Assembly: GCA_037013495.1 (NCBI GenBank)
Contig: CM072809.1
Span: 3,038,001 to 3,102,000, forward strand
Direction of reading: 5' to 3'
Length of the DNA: 64,000 nucleotides
From: Hippophae tibetana
Taxonomy: Eukaryota > Streptophyta > Magnoliopsida > Rosales > Elaeagnaceae
Positions within the stretch are counted from its first letter, which is position 1; each line of letters opens with the position of its first letter. This document shows, piece by piece, positions 47,603 to 59,165 of this stretch. The position numbers and the translations under genes were made by a program. Below the pieces are notes generated by a model. The model did no database searches and had not been told where the DNA came from. It was given only the letters and a program-made list of their open reading frames with translations.

Positions 47603-49598
47603 AAGTTGGCGCGTAGATATCAATCATGCCCAACTTGCTTAGTGAGCCATATAATGACTTCTTGGAGACTCCTTTGGAAAGTATATCTGCAAGTTGCTCT
47701 TCTGTGGGAACAAAAAGAAAACTAATAAGTTTGGCATCTAACTTCTCTTTTATAAAGTGACGATCAACCTCTACATGCTTAGTGCGATCATGTTGTACTG
47801 GATTTTGTGATATATCAATGGCTGCCCGATTGTCACAATACATCTGCATAGTATTTTTGAGTTCGAAACCCAAATCTAATAACAAAGTTCTTATCCACAG
47901 CAATTCACAAACCTCATGAGCCATACCTCTATACTCTGCCTCAGCACTAGATCGTGCCACCACTTTCTGCTTCTTACTTTTCCATGTAACCAAATTTCCT
48001 CCCACAAAGGTGAAATAACCCGATGTTGACTTTCTATCTGTAATACTTCCTGCCCAATCTGCATCTGTGAATCCACAGACTTCAAGAGGATTGTTGTGTT
48101 TAGAGAACATTACTCCCCTTCCTGGAGCCGATTTCAAATACCTTAAAATTCTCAAAACAGCATTCATATGGTTCTCACTTGGATTGTGCATGAACTGACT
48201 CATCACACTTACTGCATATGCAACATCTGGTCTAGTATGAGCTAAGTAAATCAAACGTCCAACCAATCTTTGATAGCGGGCTCGATCAGTTGGTATCTGA
48301 TCTGGATACTCTGCTAAACCATGGTTTTGCTCAATACGAGTGTCAATAGGTTTGCAATCCAACATACCTGTCTCTGTTAGCAGATCAATAATGTACTTCC
48401 TTTGACAAAGATATATTCCTTCTCTTCCCCTGGCTACCTCAATTCCTAAGAAGTACTTTAGTTCACCTAAGTCCTTCATTTCGAATTTAGAGGCTAGCTG
48501 TCTTTGTAATTTATCCATCTCAATAGTATCATCACCAGTGATTACCATATCATCAACATAAATGATTAGAGATGTTACCTTCCCTCGTTGATGTTTGAGA
48601 AACAGAGTGTGGTCTGAATTACTCTGTCTGTAACCAACCTTTTGCATGAACTGTGAAAACCTTCCAAACTAGGCTCGAGGGGATTTCTTGAGGCCATACA
48701 AAGACTTCCTCAATTTGCATACAAAATTACCAGGAGAATCAACTACATACCCAGGTGGAAGACTCATGTACACCTCCTCGGCTAATTCTCCATGAAGAAA
48801 CGCATTCTTGACATCAAACTGCCGAAGTGGCCAGTTTAGGTTAGCAGCAAGTGAGAGCAGAACCTGAATCATGTTCATTTTGGCAACAGGAGCAAAAGTC
48901 TCATCGTAATCTACACCATACGTTTGAGTAAACCCTTTTGCTACAAGACGAGCTTTATACCGATTTACGGATCCATCACCATTATGTTTTATAGTAAACA
49001 CTCATCGACAACCAACTGCCTTTTTTCCTTGTGGTGGTGACACAAGTTGCCAAGTATCGTTCTTCTTTAATGCATCCATCTCTTCATCCATTGCCTTCCT
49101 CCATATTGGATCTCCCAACGCATCCTGCACTTTGTTAGGTACTGATACACCAGATATTTGATTCACAAATGATTTGTATGACTTAGATAATCTTTTAGTG
49201 GACATGAAATTGGCTACTGGGTATTTTGATTTTGCATGAATATTTGGTTCATACCTTTTGGCTGGTTGACCTCGAGTAGACCTATTTGGTAACACATACT
49301 GTCCAACATTAGACGCGATGTTATTAGTATCAGTAGGTGTACATACCTCAGATGAGTGACCTTCAGTACCAGGGAGTTGTTGATCAAGGGTAGGAGTAAT
49401 GCCTGAGGGTACAGTTCTGTCTTCAATGTCATTTGCTGTAAGTGAAATTGATGCTTGTATACTTGAAGCATCTGTTTCTGCAATGACTGGATTCAATGAA
49501 TTAGAAGTCTCATCTGGTCTCATTGAAACATCAGTTGGTGACTCACCTAATGCCTCCCCTTCACCATGATACAGTTCTTCAAAATATGTATTCTCCCC
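47601..49598 (-). pseudogene. Copia-3 reverse transcriptase and RNase H part of gag-pol
   Basis: Continuous frame with the protease-integrase part. RT motifs: K-A-R-L-V-A-K-G-F, a [13 protein letters not shown] segment, [10 protein letters not shown] and an intact Y-V-D-D box. RNase H: T-D-A-D-W-A-G, RKSTSGY, then C-D-N and K-H-V-E-V-D-R-H. Stops: TGA 49004-49002 and TAG 48671-48669, both where Trp is expected. All catalytic residues that I can place are present, so the two nonsense codons are the main defects here. Confidence 0.9.
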
Positions 49599-51227
49599 CT
49601 AACGAGCAGTATCAGGTGAGGAAAAATAACTCATGTCCTCAAAGAAGGTAACATCCATAGTAACATAATACTTTCTGGTTGGTGGATGAAAGCACTTGTA
49701 CCCTTTTTGATAACTTTCATAACCAACAAACACACATTTAATTGCCCGAGCATCTAATTTAGAACGTTGATTTTTAGGAACATGCACAAAAACAACACAA
49801 CCAAAAACTCGAGTAGGAAGATTATGAAAGGATGATAAGGATACGTAAGATGCGAGAATCTGAAATGAGATTTTTCCGTTAAGGACACTAGACGGGAGAC
49901 GATTGATGAGATGGGCAGAAGCCTGTACAACATCACCCCAAAGATATTTTGGCATATAAGCACTAAATAAGAGTGCACGAGCCATATCAAGTAAGTGACG
50001 ATTTTTTCTTTCAGACACTCCATTTTGTTCCGGTGTTTGCGGACAAGTAGTTTGGTGAATAATCCCATGTGTTTTGAAAAAAAATTGAAAAACATGATTA
50101 ACATATTCCCCCCCATTGTCAGAACGGAGGATCCGAATGATGACATTATATTGTCTCTGAACAAAGGTATGAAAATTTTGAAAAACAGAAAAAACTTCAT
50201 CTTTTGTTCTAAGAAGAGAAATCCATGATAACCTTGTACAATCATCGATAAATGAAACAAAATATCTCATACCCGATATAGTGGGTTCTTTAGATGGTCC
50301 CCAAACATCAGAATGAATTAATTCAAAAGGAATAGTACTTTTATTAGAAATACTAGGAGAATAAGTAACACGATGGTTCTTGGCCAAAACACAAGGCTCA
50401 CAATGCAACACAGTCTCACTAACACCAATAAATAAAGTAGGCATGGTTTTTTTCATAAGACTAAAAGACGGATGCCCTAAGTGGCGATGCCACAACCAAA
50501 TTTCACTTAGCTTATCAGAACTAGAAGTCAATGCAGTGCTTGCCCGTGCTCCTGGTTTCTCCCCTCCGTAGTTCTGATCCAAGCGGAACAATCTGCCCCT
50601 CAGATACCCTCGACCAATTATTTCCCTGGTAAGAAGATCCTGGAAAATCACATACATAGGATAAAAGGTTACAAAGCATTTAGACTCAATATTCAACTGT
50701 GGGACATATATTAAGTGATGAGATAAGTCAGGTACATATAAAACATTATGGAGCTGTAAAGATGGAGTGATATGAACTGACCCCTGTCCTATGACAGGAA
50801 AGGCCTCACCATTAGCATTTGTAACATAAGACACTGGTGGGGGAGATAACTTATTAAAATAAGATTTATCATAAGTCATATGATCAGATGTACCAGAATC
50901 AATAATCCAAGTATTATACCCAACAGAGTGAGAAACATTTAAGGTCATACCAATCTTACCACGACCAGCTATTGAAGCTGTAGGGATACCTCCACATTCC
51001 AAAGGATGATTCTGTCCATAGTAGTCTGGTTCTTGGACAATTTGCACTGCAGCTGCTTTTGCTTTAGAACGAGGCACCTGTTGTCGTTTTGGTTTCAAGT
51101 GTGGATATAGTTTCCAACAAGTGTCACGGAGATGCCCCTGTTCATTGCAATAAGAGCAGAGAGAACGAGGGCGATTGGTAAAACCTGGTGAAGGGCTCTA
51201 CTGATGAAATGAAATTGAATTTTGCTG
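49599..51227 (-). pseudogene. Copia-3 nucleocapsid, protease and integrase part of gag-pol
   Basis: After the TAG at 51200-51198 comes a zinc knuckle C-S-Y-C-N-E-Q-G-H-L-R-D-T-C (about 51170-51120), then protease (W-I-I-D-S-G-T-S-D-H-M), the GAG-pre-integrase zinc region (W-H-R-H-L-G-H-P and C-E-P-C), and the integrase core (H-S-D-V-W-G-P, R-S-D-N-G-G-E-Y, P-E-Q-N-G-V-S-E-R-K-N). The block is open from 51197 to the TAG at 49601-49599. The integrase DDE residues appear intact. It would insert the cDNA in the nucleus. Confidence 0.92.
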
Positions 51228-51977
51228 CTAGAGGAAAGGTGCCTTTGATTTAGCTTGAATGGCTAGGCTTGATACTTCAACATGTGCCTGATGAAGACTC
51301 TCTTGCTGAGATTCGTCTTTACGGATGTATGTAAAGGCGGTAGTCAAGCTCGGAGGATCTGACATTCGAAGCAATTCGCCTTTAGCACTATTATGTTTTA
51401 TATCAAGGCCTCTTAAGAAAGCATGCACTCGTTCAAGCTCCTTCTCCTTCTGGTACCACAGAAGATCTTCTGGATTTTTAATTTTGCATGGGCGTTTCTG
51501 GTCAATTTCAGCCCATACATTTTTCAGCTTGGTAAAAAAAAAAGATACTGGTTGCCCATTTTGCTGCATGCCAGCAGCTTTGCACATGAGTTCATGAACT
51601 TGAATAAAGTCAGACTCATTTGTATAAAGATCGCTTAAGGTATTCCATATACCCTCAGCAGTTTCACATTCCTCCACCATTTGTAATATATCATCAGTGA
51701 TTGCTCTAAATAGGATTGACATGACAAAGCCATCATCATCTTCCCACCGAGTATAGGGTTCTACATCATCTTGACTAGGAGCCCTGATTGATCCAGATAC
51801 ATGTCTCATCTTATGCATTCCATGAAGATAAACAGACATAACTTTTTTCCATGTTCGAAAATTTGTACCATTAAGTTTAGTACCCCCGAAAGAACCAATT
51901 TCTGAACTCTTAACAGAAACTTCAAAATTTGGAACTTCATGAATTCTAGAAACTTGATGTTGTCTTGAATCTTCCAT
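51228..51977 (-). pseudogene. Copia-3 gag
   Basis: ATG 51977 starts a 249-residue open gag with N-G-T-N-F-R-T-W near residue 40, the usual copia gag N-terminal motif, and a UBN2-like body (an I-W-N-T-L-S-D-L-Y segment). It ends at TAG 51230-51228, which is an in-frame nonsense codon before the zinc knuckle and not the natural end. A product without the nucleocapsid could still be made. Confidence 0.88.
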
Positions 51978-52776
51978 TGAAATAATAATAAAAAGTATAT
52001 TGTGCAGCGGAATAAAAATTTTGGTTTTTTTTTTGACGGGTTGGGCTGATAAATGGGCTGTTTGAATGTTTGGGTTGATAAGCTTGGAGCAGATGGGCTA
52101 GGAGCTGATGGGCTTGGATCAGATGGGCTAAGAGCTGATGGGCTTGGAGCTGATGGGCTAGGAGCTGATGGGCTAGGGTTGGGCTAAACTGGGGTAGGGT
52201 TTTAAAACTCTGAAAATTAAAGAAACTGCAATGGCTGATAATTAAAACTCTGAAAATTACAACTGCATCCAAGCATTTTGAAACTTAAAAAATTTAAGAA
52301 ACTGCACACCAGGTTTCGGCTGGACGCTGTGCAGGGGGCTGGACGCTGTGCAGGGGGCTGAACGGCGCGCAGGGGCGTGGGGTGAAATGCGTGCAGGGGT
52401 GCGGGGCTTGAACGTCGCTTGGAGTTGCGCGAGGCAGAACTGCGCGCAGGGTCGCAAGCTGACGGTGTGGGGCTGAACTGCGTGCAGGGGTGCGGGGCTG
52501 AACGGCGCTTGGGGCTGCGCGAGGCTGAACTGCGCGCAGGGTCGCAAGCTGACGACGTGGGGCTGAACGACGCTTGGGGCTGCGCAGGGTTGAATGGCGC
52601 AGAGCTGCGCGGTGAATGACACCGGTTTGAACAGCGCGGACTGGACAACGCGGGTGGACGACAGATCTGCACCTGCAGCGCGAGCTAAACAGTGCGAGAA
52701 TACGGCGACGCTTGGCGGCGCTTCTATTCAGAAACCGATAAAATGTGTTTTTTTTTGTTTTTTTGTTTGTTTTCCT
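51978..52776 (-). other. Copia-3 leader: GC-rich with two minisatellites
   Basis: About 800 bp between primer site and gag. 52300-52700 is strongly GC-rich in an AT-rich neighbourhood and contains a tandem of about 83 bp (units near 52430-52512 and 52513-52595, with a 'gcgcgcagggtcgcaagctgacg' core). 52070-52195 has a separate 15-bp repeat of the type GATGGGCTAGGAGCT. Both sets give long open frames on both strands, but I see no domain; they look like repeat-driven ORFs. Confidence 0.8.
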
Positions 52777-52788
52777 GCTATGATACCA
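52777..52788 (-). other. Copia-3 primer binding site
   Basis: TGGTATCATAGC on the minus strand, directly abutting the 5' LTR. It has one difference from the methionine-tRNA type TGGTATCAGAGC. Confidence 0.88.
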
Positions 52789-52983
52789 AATTGAATTCAC
52801 TTAATGTATTTACAAGGTACATAATACTGAAGTTCAATACATGTATAAATATAGAATAAAAGGAATCTGCTTTTCCTAAAAGTGCTTTTAAGAAAAGATA
52901 TATTAGTTGTATACAACTAATATACAGCTTATAAAGTATATTAGTTGCATACAATTAATATATCATTTAATGATTTATTAACA
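52789..52983 (-). repeat. Copia-3 5' LTR
   Basis: 195 bp, minus strand begins TGTTAATAAATC. Seven mismatches to the 3' LTR and no indel by manual alignment. Confidence 0.93.
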
Positions 52984-52988
52984 GTTTC

Positions 52989-54250
52989 CTCGACATTTCA
53001 GCCTTTATGTTTTGTTTAATGTTTTATAACCCTGTTATTCTTTGTTATTTTTCGTCTTAGTAGTAAAATTATAATACTTATACGAACAAACAAACAAAAA
53101 AGTAAATAGAAGATAATCGAAATCAAATTAATTTAAAACAAAAATAACTATTTATTGTGTAACTCTTATAATTTAATTGACAAAATATAAAATAAGATAG
53201 AAAATTTCCATGTAAACAATATCCATATTCATTTTAACTTTTGTAAAGTTTTTTATTTGCAAAACTTTTTTATCAATTTAATATATATTTTACTAACTAC
53301 ACACTCATTTATAAAATAAACCTTACTCAAACTATATTATAAATTTTTAATATATCTTAAATGAATTTTTATTTTTATTTAACATGTTGAACCAATAATA
53401 TATATATATTATCACTTACTAGATTATATATATATATATATATATATCAAAAAATATAAAATACATAGTACACATATTATTACATTATATTTAATATAAA
53501 ATGAGATAAAAACTTAACTTTGTCACTTGATATTTTTTATAAATAAATGAATTTTAATGACACATTTTCATAATTAAATAGATTTAATAACATATTTTTT
53601 TAAAAAATAGACTAAATGATACATTTGGTTTAAACAAAGTGACTATCTGTCTACTTTACTCTAAATTTTAATATTATTATTTTTTATAATTTTATAATTT
53701 TTTTATATATAGTATAGAATATATAGATTTTTCTAATAACGAAGTTTGATAATTGTTAAGAAAATATTATTAATATTTTTTTTATTTTCATAACATTAAA
53801 TTTTTTAAAAAAATATAAAAATATTATTCATGTCAATCAATTAAAAGTAAGATAATATTTTTATTATATTTATAAAATTTAATGATAAGTAAGTAACAAA
53901 AATATTCAATAATATTTTTATGATATTTATAAAATTTAGTAATATAAAAATTAAAATCAAAATTTAATAATATTTTTATAACTAACACATTATAAATAAA
54001 TAGATATAGATATCTCAATTTTAAAATTTTATTTGTTTTAATTTTTACATTTATAACAAGAAGGATGTAGGAGATTGTACTGTATCTGTAGTGTATTCCA
54101 TGCTTATTCGATTGTTAATTAGGACAAAATTATCAAAAGAAAAACTATGTTAATGACTTGACTAAAAACAGAGTAAATTAACAAAAAAGTTATTCAAATT
54201 AAAATGAAATAATATTAAAGGAACTTAATTGTTATTAATTATATATAATT
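52989..54250. other. AT-rich intergenic DNA
   Basis: Contains a TA microsatellite (about 53399-53448). No gene seen; the 3' end of the NHL gene lies at its right edge. Confidence 0.4.
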
Positions 54251-54940
54251 TCAAATATCAACTTTGCAAACAGAAGAACCGAGCAAAGGAACCTGACCCA
54301 CAAATCCTTTCTTCAAACCTACCAAGAAATCACATTTAACATAGATCCCATAATGCCCTGTCTTTATAGTTCCAGCTTTCCATCTAAGCCTACCCAACAA
54401 CACTACCCTCAAACTCACCACCCCATATGCCTCATCCATTATCAATCCATTCACTACCTCCATCGACACCGGCACCGGAGCTCCGCCTCCCATCACCGGC
54501 GAAAATGCGATCGTGCTATGCGTCTCGTGAAAAAAAGGTGGTAACATCACTTGTGGTGTGATAGCTTGGCTTCTATAAGAGACAAAAGCAGAGAGCTTGT
54601 CATAATAAATAGAGACTCGCTTGTTTGGGTTTCTGGTAACAATTGTGAATTGCATAGTGGTGCTGAGTAACGGTTGGGATGAGACGTTGAGGTCGTATAT
54701 GGCGGCGCCGATGACGGTGAATTGAGGCTTGTAAGGGCGGTAGATGAGCCAAAGTGTGAGAGCTGTGACACCAACTAAGAGTAGAAAGATAGCTACGTAT
54801 ATGCAAATGGCTCGGCGATGGTCGGTTGGTTTGTGGTCGTGGGATGTAGGAGCCATTTGAGTTGGCATTGGTGGTTTTTCTTGTGACATCTTTGCTGGGT
54901 TTTGGTGGGTTTCTTCTGAAGCGTGCCCTTGATCTGCCAT
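54251..54940 (-). CDS. NDR1/HIN1-like (NHL, LEA-2 family) membrane protein
   Basis: Single-exon gene, 229 residues, from ATG 54940 to TGA 54253-54251. Domains: Pro/His-rich cytosolic N-terminus (1-43), one transmembrane segment (about 44-67, ending T-L-W-L-I-Y-R-P), then a LEA-2/NHL ectodomain with the N-P-N-K-R-V-S-I-Y-Y-D motif (about residues 108-118) and a conserved R-W-K-A-G-T segment. It ends C-K-V-D-I, near the usual Cys of NHL tails. Length is normal for the family. NHL proteins sit in the plasma membrane, and several act in defence or stress (NDR1, HIN1, YLS9). Which NHL is not determined. No defect visible. Confidence 0.92.
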   Translation of the reverse strand: MADQGHASEETHQNPAKMSQEKPPMPTQMAPTSHDHKPTDHRRAICIYVAIFLLLVGVTALTLWLIYRPYKPQFTVIGAAIYDLNVSSQPLLSTTMQFTIVTRNPNKRVSIYYDKLSAFVSYRSQAITPQVMLPPFFHETHSTIAFSPVMGGGAPVPVSMEVVNGLIMDEAYGVVSLRVVLLGRLRWKAGTIKTGHYGIYVKCDFLVGLKKGFVGQVPLLGSSVCKVDI

Positions 54941-56040
54941 GAATATTAATTTAGGATCAGATCAGGTATGTACTGAAAATGAAAACGTGAAAGAGTGAAA
55001 AGGAAGGAGGGGGGTAATGAAAATTATGGGATTAAACTAATTAGTCTGAAGAAGAGAAAAGAGTTAGGAGTAAGTAGAAAGAATCGGTGGAACAAATGGA
55101 TCATAAAAAGAAAGAGATAAACTTTTATTACATACAGACTAGGTGTGCTTTTTGACATATTCTTCTTCTTTTTTTAAATAAGTTTATTTGGATATGTATC
55201 CTCTTTTCCTTTAGTACCATTTTTCCTTTCCCTCACTTTATTTTACTTTTTTTTTCGTACAATTTAAATCTTACACTGTAATTAGTACGAATCCTAAACC
55301 TATAGCATGATACAGTTTACCCACATCAAATTATTCTACTATTGATATGTCGGTGTAATTGATGATAAATTTAGATAGAGATGTTAAAATAATTGTAAAA
55401 CTACTAATAAAATAAAAAATACAATTATATGATCGATTTATTATATATTTAAAAAAATAATATAAAATGATAATATATGTGTTTTTTATATATATATTTT
55501 AACCAATTATAACATCATTAATATATTTTATTAACTCTGTATAATATTTGCTCTTTATATATATTTCAACAGATTATATATAACTTTACACATAAATATA
55601 TTATATAGTCGATGTGAGTGCTCATTTCACTATTCCTCATTTATCCGATAAAAAGCTTTTGGTAGCTAGAGTCAAACTATTTTCCTTTAATGAATGCAAA
55701 TCCTCTCTTTATGTCCAAAGTTTGAACTATTTATCTAATCTCTGTTAAAATATTCTCATCTATAAAAAGAATTTGTAATAATATTTACAATTGATAAATA
55801 TAATTCTGCCCATCAAATTGTGCTTGTCAATGGCATATACATGCACTAACAATATCTGAGATTTACAACAAATTTTTATGGATCATCCTGTCCTCACTAA
55901 TTACCACTTAAATTGTTTTTGATTATTCTGATATAAAATAAATTATTTCCGTGCAAAACAGCTAGACTTGCAAAAAAGGGAAGCTGTTTTTAAGGGAAGT
56001 GCTTCCTCTGGCAGACAAATGCATTGAAATTTATAAATGT
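54941..56040 (-). promoter_or_regulatory. NHL upstream region
   Basis: Proximal promoter expected here. Purine-rich leader-like sequence directly upstream of the ATG (54960-55110). No single clear TATA box; AT-rich beyond 55140. Confidence 0.35.
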
Positions 56041-56380
56041 TTTCCCTAAACCCGTGAACAATTACTGCAGCAGATCGACTACCGGAGCATTAGGTGTCAG
56101 CATTTCGGGTTTCAACTTTAAAGCACGATATGCTGTAGTTGGGCAGTGCCTCGTCAGATCCCACGCGTAACATGGAAAAGTTGAGTGAATCATAAAGCAC
56201 ACGTCGTTCTTTGCATGCAATCTTGGTTTCTTTTGAGTTACTTTGCATGGGACCCATTCCCAACCCAAAACCCACGTCATACCAACCAAGTACTACCTTG
56301 TGATATCCTTTCTTCCATTTTGGACTTGTTTAGCGTTTTCTTGATAGTGATACACAATAACACGTGAAAATAGTGAAGTA
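56041..56380. promoter_or_regulatory. GC-richer patch with ACGT-core motifs
   Basis: Contains CACACGTCG (about 56199), CCCACGTCAT (about 56270) and ACACGTGAAA (about 56359), ACGT cores of the ABRE/G-box type, plus CCACGCGTAA (about 56160). It lies about 1.2-1.4 kb upstream of the NHL start. A 75-codon minus-strand ORF (56289-56062) covers the patch but matches no family that I know. Possible distal enhancer of the NHL gene or an eroded exon. Confidence 0.3.
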
Positions 56381-57477
56381 ATTTAAGTTTTAATAAATCA
56401 GTAACTGATGTGCGTAAAAAATATCGCTAATTAAAGTCAATGTTAACCAATTGCATAGATTAGTGCAGACACTTATCACTTCTAAGTTTATCTAGCACTC
56501 CTCAAACTCCATCAACATCATACCATCGAGTAGTTGGAGTCTTAGTTTGCACATTTACGAATTTAGGATTTGTATTAAGAAGTGTACCATATTTATTTAT
56601 GGTAAAAGATAGTATTGTTAGAACAAAATAATATTTGATAAAAATAATTACTTAAAAATAATCTACGAATATTCATATTATATCACTAAGAATTAAAATT
56701 AAAAATACAAAAAACATACATAAATTTAACGTTAGTTAATTTTGTAACGGAGTGTAGAGATGCATGTATGTATTGGTAAGGAGGAGTATAACATCTTGAA
56801 TTTTGAGATAAATTTTTAGTTATAATATTTATAAAATTATAATTAATAAAACGTAACATGAATTTTAAAACTTAAGCTTTTAATATTTAATATATCATCA
56901 AAACTCAATAATTTAAACATATTTTATTAAACTAAAATACATATAACATATTTTTTAATTAAAAATAAGTAATAAATAAAAATTAATTAATATTATTTTT
57001 TACTATTTATATGGTATCTTACTTAAATCTTAAATCCCTTGGTGACTTATTCTTTCAAATCTACACATTTTTTTTATAGAATTCTTTAGTTTTCTTTTTT
57101 TTGTGTGTGATGTGATCAATAAGATTAGAATAGAATACTTGTGATTTGGTGATCATAACCACTATGTATATATATATACTTATGAAATGTTTTAGTTATC
57201 TTTATATCCGTGTTCAATTTTATTACTTATTAAATAATTTATTATGATTATAGGTAATTTTAAATCCAAAATTATGATTTAATAAATATTAAGTATGTTA
57301 CTGTATGAATAAAGTTTTAATTATTACTTTTTTGATGTGTTTAATTTTATGTTTTAATGTCAAAGCATGACAATATTTGAATTGGGTGTACAACTAGTTT
57401 GATATTTAGTTTTATTTATTGTTAGATTATGAAGTTATTACGAAACTACTAATTTTTATAATTGAAGTAACAAGTTA
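56381..57477. other. AT-rich intergenic DNA
   Basis: No gene or transposon terminus recognised. Confidence 0.4.
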
Positions 57478-57703
57478 TAATTTTTATTACAATTGGAATT
57501 AAATGTTTACGCTAGAAATTATTAACGATTTCAATTTTATTTAATTTAGTTATTATTTTTTGGATTATAATACAAAAAATGAATTAAATTTAATTTTTAT
57601 TACAATTAGAATTAAATATTTAGACTAAAAATTGTTAACAATATTAATTTCATTTAATTTAGTTATTATTTTTTAGATTATAATACAAAAAATGAATTAA
57701 ATC
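57478..57703. repeat. Tandem duplication, 113-bp unit x 2
   Basis: Copies 57478-57590 and 57591-57703 both begin TAATTTTTATTACAATT and share 'ttagttattattttt' and 'attataatacaaaaaatgaa'. Non-coding. Confidence 0.75.
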
Positions 57704-58699
57704 TATTATTCTTAATTCTAGTTGTTTAAGAATTAGATTGATTAATATTAATGTAAGGACTATGAGTGTTGACTATTTTCGTGGACAAAATATTTACTTG
57801 TAAATTTATTTTTAGGCCTGTTACCAAGTTTATCAAGAAAAGCCGAACAAATGTTCAAGTTCCAGATATTCGTACTTGAGGTATGTTTTTTATAACTACG
57901 ACACTTAGGATTGCATTCATGCATTTAATAACACATTTTCATAAATCGGAAATTATATTTTATGTTAAAATATTTATTCAAACTTTAATTAATTTATGAA
58001 ATTATTAATTAAATATTTTTATAATATATCTTAAGATAATATTAAATTTTTGTTTTTAATGAGCTTTGAAAACATATTTAACCCTAACACTAATATCATT
58101 AAGTATTATTATTATCTATATATATATAAATGCATTAGGGTTAGAGTTGGGGGAAAGAAAAATAGAAGAAAAGTTGCGAAGGAGAAGAGCCGAAAACTAT
58201 ATGAGAAAAACAAAAGGCTGCCAAACAAAAAATCTATCTGCGTAGAAAAACTGAGAAGTAGAGCAGCAACCACAGGTTAATTAATCTTCTTTAAAAGTGA
58301 TCCTTAAGTATGATGGGCTAATAGAATGAGATGTTGAGATTAATTAATATTCTTTAAGAGTAATACTTCAGTTCAGGAAATCATATATACCTATATATTG
58401 GGCACCAAATGTAACTTTACATATAGTTATATATATATATATATATATATATTGAAAGTCACGCAGAAAGGGAGAACATGTAATTAATATATATATACTT
58501 TTTTATTTATATTAATTAATTTAATTCTTATTGATTTGATTTGTAGGTATTTAAATTAAATAATTTTATGAATGATTATAATTATTTGATTTAATTATTA
58601 AATTTTAAAAAAGTTATTTTTATTAAAATTATGCGTAATCTTTTTTCCCTATAATATACTAGTTGATTTGGTTTAAATGAAATTTGTTTTAAATCATCT
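57704..58699. other. Intergenic DNA
   Basis: A Lys/Arg-rich 76-codon ORF at 58050-58280 has no recognised domain. TA microsatellite near 58428-58451. Confidence 0.35.
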
Positions 58700-59165
58700 A
58701 GTTAGGATTATTTATTGTTAAATCCGTTCTAGAACACACACGGGCACTTGTGTTTTTTGTGCTAATCATTTTGTAGTTGATTTGTGAACGATCTGATTTG
58801 CGGGGAGCTTATTGGAACGTTGGTCTGGAAACCGCTCACGCTAATATTGGAAACTGTGAAAACAGAGCAAGAGCTCGTAAGTAAAGTACATTGGGGCAGT
58901 ATCCTAGGGAGGGTAGCATAAGACCGAGTTTGTACTTGAACATTTGATTTTCATAGTGAAAAGTTAGGTGGTCCGGTGGATCGGTGGTTTTCCTCTTAAG
59001 TCATGGTTGTGGCGTAGGTTGTTTTCACCTAAAAATATCACGTGTTATTATTTTATTTCCGCACTTTATTCTTACACGCGATTTTCATGTCTGGCTGCCT
59101 TGTTTAGGTTATCAAGTTATAAATTAATAAAAAAATTAAGAATAACCTATTCACCCCCTCTAGGT
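58700..59165 (+). repeat. LTR-retrotransposon remnant, probably a solo or truncated LTR
   Basis: The end ACCTATTCACCCCCTCTAGGTTA (in pieces at about 59146-59167) and the upstream 'ggcgtaggttgttttcacc' and 'tttccgcac' stretches resemble plant copia LTR R-regions and ends. No second LTR, primer site or target duplication was found. Confidence 0.4.

Larger units (their letters stand above)
47399..52983 (-). mobile_element. Copia-3: young Ty1-copia retrotransposon, near-intact
   Basis: A 5,585-bp element with 195-bp LTRs (47399-47593 and 52789-52983), target duplication GTTTC (47394-47398 and 52984-52988), a primer site abutting the 5' LTR, and a purine tract before the 3' LTR. One gag-pol frame runs from ATG 51977 to 47601 (1,459 codons) with five in-frame stops and no frameshift. 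The LTRs differ at 7 of 195 positions by my alignment, so it is much younger than Copia-1 and Copia-2. Short LTRs suggest the Ale/Ivana group, not proven. The leader is unusually long and GC-rich. Confidence 0.95.

Noticed and set aside
52217..52800. Long Ala/Pro/Ser/Arg-rich ORFs on both strands
   Set aside because: They arise from the GC-rich tandem repeats in the Copia-3 leader and lack any domain.
56062..56289. 75-codon minus-strand ORF
   Set aside because: No recognised family and overlapping frames of similar length. Kept only as a possible regulatory patch.
58050..58280. Basic 76-codon protein
   Set aside because: Low-complexity Lys/Arg content from purine-rich DNA; no domain or conserved start context.
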